16,908 nucleotides of DNA, taken from the NCBI GenBank assembly GCA_943914405.1, contig CALUBX010000069.1, positions 1 through 16,908 of the forward strand, written 5' to 3'. The notes below the pieces were generated by a model. It worked only from the letters and a program-made list of their open reading frames with translations. It was not told the DNA's origin and searched no databases. Origin of the DNA: an uncultured Hyphomicrobiales bacterium. GTDB taxonomy: Bacteria; Pseudomonadota; Alphaproteobacteria; Rhizobiales; Rhizobiaceae. Shown piece after piece: positions 7,092 through 12,308 of the stretch (the stretch's first letter is position 1; every line of letters starts with the position of its first letter). The translations under genes and the position numbers were made by a program.

Positions 7092-8330
7092 TCAATCGTC
7101 TTCGCCGTGGCCGGCAATCATCATCGCCTCGAAGGCGAGCCGCTCGGTCTTGCGCATCCGCTCGGATTCGGACTTGAGCTGTCCGCAGGCCGCCAGGATA
7201 TCTCGCCCGCGCGGCGTGCGGATCGGGGAGGCATAGCCGGCCTGGTTGATGAAGTCGGCAAACTTCTCGATCGTCGCCCAGTCCGAACACTGGTAGTTCG
7301 TGCCCGGCCAGGGGTTGAACGGTATGAGATTGATCTTGGCCGGCACGCCTTTCAGCAGCTGCACCAGCGCTTTCGCATCTTCGAGACTGTCGTTCACGTC
7401 CTTCAGCATCACATATTCAAAGGTGATGCGACGGGCGTTCGACAGGCCCGGGTATTTGCGGCAGGCCTCGATCAGTTCCTTCAGCGGATATTTCTTGTTG
7501 ATCGGCACCAGCATGTCGCGCAGTTCGTCTCGCACCGCATGCAGCGAGATCGCCAGCATGATGCCGATCTCCTCGCCGGTCCGGTAGATTTCCGGCACAA
7601 CGCCAGACGTCGAGAGCGTGACGCGCCGTTTCGACAAAGACAGCCCGTCGCCATCCGTCGCGATCAGCAACGCTGTCTTGACGCTGTCGAAATTGTAGAG
7701 CGGTTCGCCCATCCCCATCATCACGATATTCGTGACCTTACGCTCGCCCGTCGGCACGAAGGCACCGGGCGGCGTGTCCGTGCCGGGAAAATCGCCCAGG
7801 CGATCGCGCGCGAGAAGCAGCTGCGACAGGATCTCCTCCGCCGTCAGGTTGCGCACCAGGCGCTGCGTGCCCGTGTGACAGAATGAACAAGTGAGCGAGC
7901 AGCCGACTTGGCTCGAAATGCAGAGTGTGCCGCGGCCTTCCTCGGGGATGTAGACGGTTTCCACTTCCACCGGGCGGCCAGCGCCGCGCGGCGGGAAGCG
8001 CAGAAGCCATTTGCGCGTGCCGTCATTGGAGACCTGTTCCTCGACGATTTCGGGGCGGGCGATTGTGAAATGCCGCTTCAGCATTTCACGCATGTCCTTG
8101 GCCACATTGGTCATGGCATCGAAATCTGAAACGCCGCGGATATAGAGCCAGTGCCAGAGCTGGCTGACGCGCATTCGCACCTGCTTCTCCGGCACGCCCT
8201 TTTCCTTCAGCGCTGCCGCCATGTCTTCACGTGTCAAGCCGATCAGGGAGGGCTTGGCACTCAGGAGATCCGGATTGGCGACCAGGGGCGTTTTGACGGC
8301 GACGGGCGCCAGAACCTCGGAAACAGACAT
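7092..8330 (-). CDS. rlmN: Dual-specificity 23S rRNA A2503 / tRNA A37 C2-methyltransferase RlmN
   Basis: A radical SAM enzyme that methylates C2 of A2503 in 23S rRNA and A37 in some tRNAs, tuning the peptide exit tunnel and decoding accuracy. The protein has 412 residues. The iron-sulfur cysteines are C144, C148 and C151 (GCSLTCSFC). C382 in ILAACGQL matches the methyl-carrying cysteine of E. coli (C355). C137 in GTLCISSQ matches the proton-abstracting C118. The MMGMGEPLYN block, typical of the family, is also present. The chosen ATG (8328-8330, MSVSEVLAP) has GGGAAAG four bases upstream and matches the usual rhizobial N-terminus. The frame stays open to 8471, but the extra residues look non-coding. 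An ATG at 8351 is a weaker alternative. All catalytic residues are present. Confidence 0.96.
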   Translation of the reverse strand: MSVSEVLAPVAVKTPLVANPDLLSAKPSLIGLTREDMAAALKEKGVPEKQVRMRVSQLWHWLYIRGVSDFDAMTNVAKDMREMLKRHFTIARPEIVEEQVSNDGTRKWLLRFPPRGAGRPVEVETVYIPEEGRGTLCISSQVGCSLTCSFCHTGTQRLVRNLTAEEILSQLLLARDRLGDFPGTDTPPGAFVPTGERKVTNIVMMGMGEPLYNFDSVKTALLIATDGDGLSLSKRRVTLSTSGVVPEIYRTGEEIGIMLAISLHAVRDELRDMLVPINKKYPLKELIEACRKYPGLSNARRITFEYVMLKDVNDSLEDAKALVQLLKGVPAKINLIPFNPWPGTNYQCSDWATIEKFADFINQAGYASPIRTPRGRDILAACGQLKSESERMRKTERLAFEAMMIAGHGEDD

Positions 8331-8334
8331 TCTT

Positions 8335-8341
8335 CTTTCCC
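8335..8341 (-). promoter_or_regulatory. Ribosome binding site deciding the rlmN start
   Basis: GGGAAAG on the minus strand, four bases before the ATG at 8328-8330. The alternative ATG at 8349-8351 has AAGGC directly against it, which is too close. Confidence 0.5.
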
Positions 8342-8482
8342 GTTCAGCCATGCCTTCGATGCGCTTGTCAGCGCAGATACGAGCATGCTGTGATGAAATA
8401 ACGATCGGCCCACTGAGCATCATGTGCAGGGCATTTGCCGCGCGTGTACCACAAGATGGGGGTCGCGTCACTATGGTTCAAG

Positions 8483-8518
8483 AAAAGCAAAAGGGGCCGG
8501 CATGGAGCGGCCCCTTAA
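8483..8518 (-). terminator. Rho-independent terminator of the IalB-family gene
   Basis: AAGGGGCCG (8491-8499) and CGGCCCCTT (8508-8516) form a perfect 9-bp stem with an 8-nt loop. On the minus strand the stem is followed by TTGCTTTTC, a U-rich tail, starting about 25 bases after the IalB stop codon. Confidence 0.85.
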
Positions 8519-8539
8519 AGGAAAGAGATAAGCCTGGGC

Positions 8540-9097
8540 TTACTTGCAGGACTCGATCTGCTTGAGGGCCGCCGAAACGCCCTGCAGGTTGTACGCGTAA
8601 TTGGTCTTGGTGCCGCGGCCGGAGACCGCGTTGACGGTCATGTTGTGGCCGGTCTTCATCGCCGCAACCAGGGCAGGCTCTTCCGCAGCATTCTCCACCC
8701 AGGCAGCCTTGTCCTTGGTGAACATGGTGAAGTTCTTGTTGTCGATCGTCACCGTGACCTTTGAATTGGCCTGCATTGGATAGCCCATCATCGCCTGCGG
8801 CTCATACGAGATGTTCTGGCCCGGACGCTGCGACACGATGAAAAAGATGTCGCCGTGGTCGACACTGGCCGGTTCCTTCGTGGTCGGAACAGACAGGACG
8901 TAGCAGACCGTGCTGTTGCCCGACTTGTAGGAATAGGCGCCCCAAGCCTTGAACTGCTGGATGCGCGTCGGAGCAGGCGCCGCCGCCTGAGCCTGCTGCG
9001 GCTTGGCCTGGGCTGTCGTCTTTGGCGCCTGGGCCTGCGCCAGACCGGTGCCTGTCAATGTGAGGGCCAATGCGGTCGCGATCGTTCTTACAGACAT
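8540..9097 (-). CDS. Invasion-associated locus B (IalB) family secreted protein
   Basis: A 185-residue exported protein. A signal peptide spans about residues 1-22 (basic start, hydrophobic core, cleavage after LAQA). An Ala/Gln/Pro/Lys-rich low-complexity linker follows (about 23-44), then the IalB domain from FKAWGAYSY onward. Two cysteines remain after cleavage (C65 in STVCYVLS and C184 at the penultimate position), well placed for a disulfide in the periplasm. The family is named from Bartonella IalB, which contributes to erythrocyte entry. Most alphaproteobacterial relatives live outside hosts and have no known function, so the name should not be read as evidence of virulence. AGGAG lies five bases before the ATG. 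It is transcribed alone, with its own terminator. Confidence 0.9.
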   Translation of the reverse strand: MSVRTIATALALTLTGTGLAQAQAPKTTAQAKPQQAQAAAPAPTRIQQFKAWGAYSYKSGNSTVCYVLSVPTTKEPASVDHGDIFFIVSQRPGQNISYEPQAMMGYPMQANSKVTVTIDNKNFTMFTKDKAAWVENAAEEPALVAAMKTGHNMTVNAVSGRGTKTNYAYNLQGVSAALKQIESCK

Positions 9098-9457
9098 GGT
9101 CTCCTGCCAGTTTTGGTATGTGAGGGGCCCGGGCGGGCAAGCCTTGTCAGGCGTGGTGACGGAACAGGTTCATTTTGACTTAATTCTGGTTACCAAAGCG
9201 TCAACGGCAGATCCGCCTTCCGGTAATCCTGTGCTGCCCTTGGCTGGATTGAATGTGGAGGCTCACGGAGGCGGGTTTCCTGTCTAGCGTCCACCAGTGA
9301 CACAAGGATTTGGGCAAGAGTTTGTTCTTTCACGCCTCGGCAGCCGGCCCGCAGTAGATGTGACAAAGCATCGGCTGGAAAGGTTTTGTCAGAAGGCTAG
9401 ACAAGGGAAAGCAACGGACCAAACTGAGGAGACACTGCCTGTTGAGTATCCATATCC
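9098..9457. other. Gene-free interval between the IalB-family gene and ykvA
   Basis: About 360 bp without a convincing gene. It must hold the IalB promoter on the minus strand; a TTGACG lies near 9197-9202 but I see no good -10 at the right distance. Repeats seen are TGACAAA (9361-9367) with TTTGTCA (9385-9391), and TGTCTAGC (9281-9288) with GCTAGACA (9396-9403). A short plus-strand frame (9297-9491) lacks a ribosome site and overlaps the ykvA end, so I do not call it. A small RNA or leader peptide cannot be excluded. Confidence 0.5.
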
Positions 9458-9853
9458 TCAAGCCTTCATTTCCGCGGCGATGTCAGCCTGATCCGCCAGC
9501 GCCTTGTCGGCCTCCGCATAATGTTCATCCGTGATATGTCGCTGGATGATGCGCAAGGCGGCGGCGAGCACGGCGAGGTCGTCCGTGAAGCCGACCATGG
9601 CAAACATGTCGGGTACTACGTCGAAAGGCATAACGAAATAGGCGAGCGCTGCGAGGAGCAGGCCTCTTGCCCGGCCGGGCGTCTTTGGGTCCAACGCGCA
9701 GTAATAGGCAGCAATGAGGTCCCGGCTGAAGGGTACGAAGCGGACGGCCTTCTTGAGGGTCGGCCAGAAGCGCGCACGCACCTTTTTCTCCTGGGCATCC
9801 TGCGTTTTCATATCGCCGGGCAGAAGAAGTTCGCCGATTTTCACCTCGTCCAT
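9458..9853 (-). CDS. YkvA-family (DUF1232) small membrane protein
   Basis: A 131-residue protein carrying the DUF1232 signature: a hydrophobic segment ending in the conserved PFDVVPD, then GFTDDLAVLAAAL (about 63-100 overall). The segment ALAYFVMPFDVVPDMF (69-84) probably lies in or on the membrane. The N-terminal 30 residues are charged, and the C-terminal tail (105-131) is helical, acidic and Ala-rich. The biochemical role of the family is unknown. The ATG at 9851-9853 has a strong GGAGGT five bases upstream, so I prefer it to the longer frame opening at 9910, which would overlap the upstream gene. It is the last gene of a probable operon with the dehydratase, thpR and the esterase, 53 bp from its neighbour. 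No clear terminator follows. Confidence 0.85.
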   Translation of the reverse strand: MDEVKIGELLLPGDMKTQDAQEKKVRARFWPTLKKAVRFVPFSRDLIAAYYCALDPKTPGRARGLLLAALAYFVMPFDVVPDMFAMVGFTDDLAVLAAALRIIQRHITDEHYAEADKALADQADIAAEMKA

Positions 9854-9858
9854 TGTCG

Positions 9859-9864
9859 ACCTCC
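9859..9864 (-). promoter_or_regulatory. Ribosome binding site deciding the ykvA start
   Basis: A perfect GGAGGT on the minus strand, five bases before the ATG at 9851-9853. It rules against the longer frame starting at 9910. Confidence 0.75.
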
Positions 9865-9906
9865 GTGGGAACCGCAGGCTTCCATATGGGGGATGGAAGC
9901 GGAAGT

Positions 9907-10209
9907 TCAATCGCGCCCTCGGAAGGCCTCGTCCATGCCGCGCGCCAGCACGAAGTCCCTGTCCGTCAACGCCCGCTTCACATGCGTTGTCAGGCGGACC
10001 TCGACGTTCGAATAGCTATTCGACCAGTCGGGATGATGATTGAGCTTCTCTGAGAGCAGCGCGCAGCGGGTCATGAAGCCGAAGGCCTCGATGAAGTTGC
10101 GGAAAGAGAAGCTTCGGCTGATGGACGCACCATCCTCGTTCAATATCCACCCTTCGAGGGTGGCAATCTCGCGCTGGATATCTGCGGGATCGAGAAGCTG
10201 GTAAGCCAT
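9907..10209 (-). CDS. phhB: Pterin-4a-carbinolamine dehydratase
   Basis: Dehydrates 4a-hydroxytetrahydropterin to the quinonoid dihydropterin, recycling the cofactor of aromatic amino-acid hydroxylases; homologues are also found where no hydroxylase exists. The 100-residue protein has the full family signature EKLNHHPDWSNSYSNVEV (54-71) with H58, H59 and W62, plus the catalytic TTH (H76). The ATG at 10207-10209 (MAYQLLDPAD) has TGGGG six bases upstream. An in-frame GTG at 10219-10221 directly abuts the thpR stop and is a possible longer start. It sits between thpR and the YkvA gene in a probable operon. No phenylalanine hydroxylase gene is in the window, so the partner pathway is unknown. Family assignment is firm; the physiological role is open. 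Confidence 0.93.
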   Translation of the reverse strand: MAYQLLDPADIQREIATLEGWILNEDGASISRSFSFRNFIEAFGFMTRCALLSEKLNHHPDWSNSYSNVEVRLTTHVKRALTDRDFVLARGMDEAFRGRD

Positions 10210-10221
10210 GGCATGCCCCAC

Positions 10222-10812
10222 TCAGAAGAAGCTCTTGGCAGCCTCCAGTTCGAACTCCGAGGCAGAGCCGAAGCTCATTTCCCTGAGCGGAAAGACCTCT
10301 TCCGTCAGGTAAGGCCCTCCACCCACGGATTCCTTTGAAGACATCAGCACGAAGCGCGTCGCCGTGAAGGGCGTGGCGAAGAAGTTACCGCGGCCGGAAA
10401 GGTAATGAACCACATCGTCCAGCCGGCAGTTCTTCAGGCGGGCGAGCGTAACATGGGGCGTGAACTTGCGGGGGTCCGGGGCCAAGCCGATGCGCTGACA
10501 TATGCGCTCGATCTCACCCTGCAGCGCATAGAGCTCAGGCGACGGTGTGACGCCCGCCCAGATCGAGTGGGGCTTTTTGGACCCGAAGGAGCCAATGCCG
10601 CTAAGCGAGAGCTGAAATTCGGGCCGGTCGATACGGTCGAGGCGATCCACCAGTTCATCCGCGGTGCGGCCATCGACGTCGCCGATGAAGCGCAGGGTGA
10701 TGTGGTAGTTTTCCACGTCGATCCAGCGTGCGCCGGGCAGGCCGCCGCGCAAAAGGGAGAGACTGAGGGCGAGATTGCGCGGAACTTCGAGGGCAATGAA
10801 AAGTCTCGGCAT
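10222..10812 (-). CDS. thpR: RNA 2',3'-cyclic phosphodiesterase ThpR (2H family, LigT-like)
   Basis: A 196-residue member of the 2H phosphoesterase family, cytoplasmic. Both catalytic HxTx motifs are present: HITL at 37-40 and HVTL at 120-123. Their spacing (83 residues) and the N-terminal RLFIALEVP are typical of ThpR. The enzyme opens 2',3'-cyclic phosphate RNA ends to 2'-phosphates; bacterial members were first noted as 2'-5' RNA ligases in vitro. The start ATG has GAGGAGG five bases upstream. Twelve bases separate its stop from the dehydratase start, and 66 bp separate it from the upstream esterase, suggesting one transcript. The cellular substrate is not known. Nothing is missing from the active site. 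Confidence 0.95.
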   Translation of the reverse strand: MPRLFIALEVPRNLALSLSLLRGGLPGARWIDVENYHITLRFIGDVDGRTADELVDRLDRIDRPEFQLSLSGIGSFGSKKPHSIWAGVTPSPELYALQGEIERICQRIGLAPDPRKFTPHVTLARLKNCRLDDVVHYLSGRGNFFATPFTATRFVLMSSKESVGGGPYLTEEVFPLREMSFGSASEFELEAAKSFF

Positions 10813-10878
10813 GGGGACCTCCTCGAATCTATTGCAGCTGCTAACAGCGGATCACGCAAAGGAGTTCCGCGCAAGCGG

Positions 10879-11529
10879 TTATTTTCCGCCGCCCTGGATG
10901 TCCACCAGGAAGCTTTCCACCATAGGAAGAGACTTCTCCACCATGGTTGCTACGCCTTGTGGATTGGGATGCATGCCGTCGGAAAGCTGCAGCGAGGAAA
11001 CCGAAGCCACGCCATCCAGGAAGAAGGGATAGAGCGGCACGCCATGCTTCTGCGACAGCCGCTGGTAGATCGGATTGAAGCGATCGGCGTAGTCGCCTCC
11101 CATGTTCGGGGGCGCCAGCATGCCCATCAGCAGAACCGCGATGCCCCGCTCCTTCAGCCGGGTGATCATTGTGTCCAGGTTCTTCTCCGTCTGCTCGGGT
11201 GAGATGCCCCGCAGCGCGTCGTTGGCGCCGAGCTCCAATATGACCCCGGCCGTCCCGTCGGGCACCGACCAGTCGATGCGTGAGAGGCCGCCCGTGCTCG
11301 TATCGCCGGAGACGCCGGCATTGGCGATCGTTACATTGTGCCCCTTCGCCTTGAGCGCAGCCTCCAGCTGTGCCGTGTAGGATTCGGTTGGGGCGAGCTG
11401 ATAGCCGGCCATCAGGCTGTCGCCGAAACCGACGAGCTGCAACGGTTGATCCTGGGTTGCAGCCGGCAATGCAGCCAGTACAAGCACCGACATGACGATG
11501 AAGTGAAGCAGCCTTGCTTTAAAACCCAT
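10879..11529 (-). CDS. tesA: TesA-like arylesterase, periplasmic SGNH/GDSL hydrolase
   Basis: A 216-residue exported serine hydrolase of the TesA (thioesterase I / lysophospholipase L1 / arylesterase) type. A signal peptide covers about residues 1-25 with a hydrophobic core at 9-22. All four SGNH blocks are present: GFGDSLMAGY with nucleophile S38, NAGVSGDT with oxyanion G75, GANDALRG with N103, and DGMHPN with D184 and H187 completing the triad. Such enzymes cleave short esters and thioesters and lysophospholipids in the periplasm. The start follows AGGAGAG. It heads the minus-strand operon and is divergent from ybbA-ybbP, the same neighbourhood as tesA in E. coli, which supports TesA orthology. 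The preferred natural substrate is unknown. Confidence 0.93.
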   Translation of the reverse strand: MGFKARLLHFIVMSVLVLAALPAATQDQPLQLVGFGDSLMAGYQLAPTESYTAQLEAALKAKGHNVTIANAGVSGDTSTGGLSRIDWSVPDGTAGVILELGANDALRGISPEQTEKNLDTMITRLKERGIAVLLMGMLAPPNMGGDYADRFNPIYQRLSQKHGVPLYPFFLDGVASVSSLQLSDGMHPNPQGVATMVEKSLPMVESFLVDIQGGGK

Positions 11530-11578
11530 GGGGGCTCTCCTAGATTTCCACTGACCCGCGGTGGCAGGATTTATTGCG

Positions 11579-11610
11579 CTATATAGGACGCTTCATTTTG
11601 ACGAACACAA
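11579..11610 (-). promoter_or_regulatory. Candidate tesA promoter, overlapping the ybbA start
   Basis: On the minus strand, TTGTGT (11610 to 11605), an 18-bp spacer, then CTATAT (11586 to 11581), the favoured rhizobial -10. Transcription would start near 11574, giving a leader of about 44 nt before tesA. The -10 is part of the palindrome CTATATAG (11579-11586), which reads the same in the ybbA direction, though no good plus-strand -35 is visible. Confidence 0.5.
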
Positions 11611-12308
11611 TCATCACGCTGAAGAAGGCCGATCTGACCCTCGGCAGCGCGGCTGCCCGCGTCCATGTCCTCAAGGGGATCGATCTCGATATCCGGGCCG
11701 GCGAATCCGTCGGTATTGTCGGTCCATCCGGTTCCGGCAAATCGACGCTTCTCATGGTGCTGGCAGGGTTGGAGCGGCTCGACAGCGGCGAGATCATCAT
11801 CGCCGGCGCGCCCCTTCACGGCATGTCCGAAGATGCGCTGGCGGATTTTCGCGGCAAGAACATCGGAATCGTCTTCCAGTCCTTCCACCTGATCTCCAAC
11901 ATGACGGCGCTGGAAAATGTCGCCGTGCCTCTGGAGCTTGCCAATGTGCGGGACGCCTTCGAGATTGCACGGAGGGAGCTGACGGCGGTCGGTCTCGGCG
12001 AGCGGCTGAACCACTATCCGGGTCAGTTGTCTGGTGGCGAGCAGCAGCGCGTTGCGATCGCCCGGGCACTTGCGCCTTCGCCGGCCGTTCTGATCGCCGA
12101 TGAGCCGACCGGTAATTTGGACACCGAAACCGGCCGCCAGATCGCCGACCTCCTTTTCGCCAAGCAGGCCGAACGCGGAATGACCATGCTGCTGGTCACT
12201 CACGACAACACGCTCGCCTCGCGCTGCTCCCGTCAGATCCGTGTGCGCTCGGGCCAGATCGTCGACGACGGTGTATCGGGGCTCAAGCCGCAGGCGGTCT
12301 TCGCCTGA
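11598..12308 (+). CDS. ybbA: ABC transporter ATP-binding protein YbbA
   Basis: The ATPase of an FtsX-type (MacB/LolD-like) ABC system, on the cytoplasmic face of the inner membrane. The protein has 236 residues: Walker A GPSGSGKST at 42-50, Q-loop Q94, signature LSGGEQQRVAIARA at 144-157, Walker B AVLIADE at 163-169, and H-loop H202. I place the start at the TTG 11598-11600 (reading MTNTIITLKKADLTLG), with AGGA nine bases upstream. A longer frame from a TTG at 11574 exists but runs through the tesA promoter region. The stop overlaps the ybbP start (TGATG), showing translational coupling. These systems usually act on envelope lipids, lipoproteins or signalling rather than nutrient uptake; the true substrate is unknown. 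Confidence 0.93.
   Translation: MTNTIITLKKADLTLGSAAARVHVLKGIDLDIRAGESVGIVGPSGSGKSTLLMVLAGLERLDSGEIIIAGAPLHGMSEDALADFRGKNIGIVFQSFHLISNMTALENVAVPLELANVRDAFEIARRELTAVGLGERLNHYPGQLSGGEQQRVAIARALAPSPAVLIADEPTGNLDTETGRQIADLLFAKQAERGMTMLLVTHDNTLASRCSRQIRVRSGQIVDDGVSGLKPQAVFA

Noticed and set aside
5656..7236. Plus-strand open frame of 526 codons crossing the SDR and LysE genes
   Set aside because: It is out of frame with both well-supported genes, and its product is an Arg/His/Pro-rich shadow.
8331..8471. N-terminal extension of RlmN by 47 residues
   Set aside because: It has no family similarity, and a better ribosome site and a family-like N-terminus are at 8330.
9442..9461. Possible terminator after ykvA (TTGAG/CTCAA arms)
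   Set aside because: Only five bases pair cleanly, the arms run into the stop codon, and no U-tract follows.
9297..9491. Possible 64-codon gene in the gene-free interval
   Set aside because: It has no ribosome site, is antisense to the ykvA end, and shows no recognisable feature.
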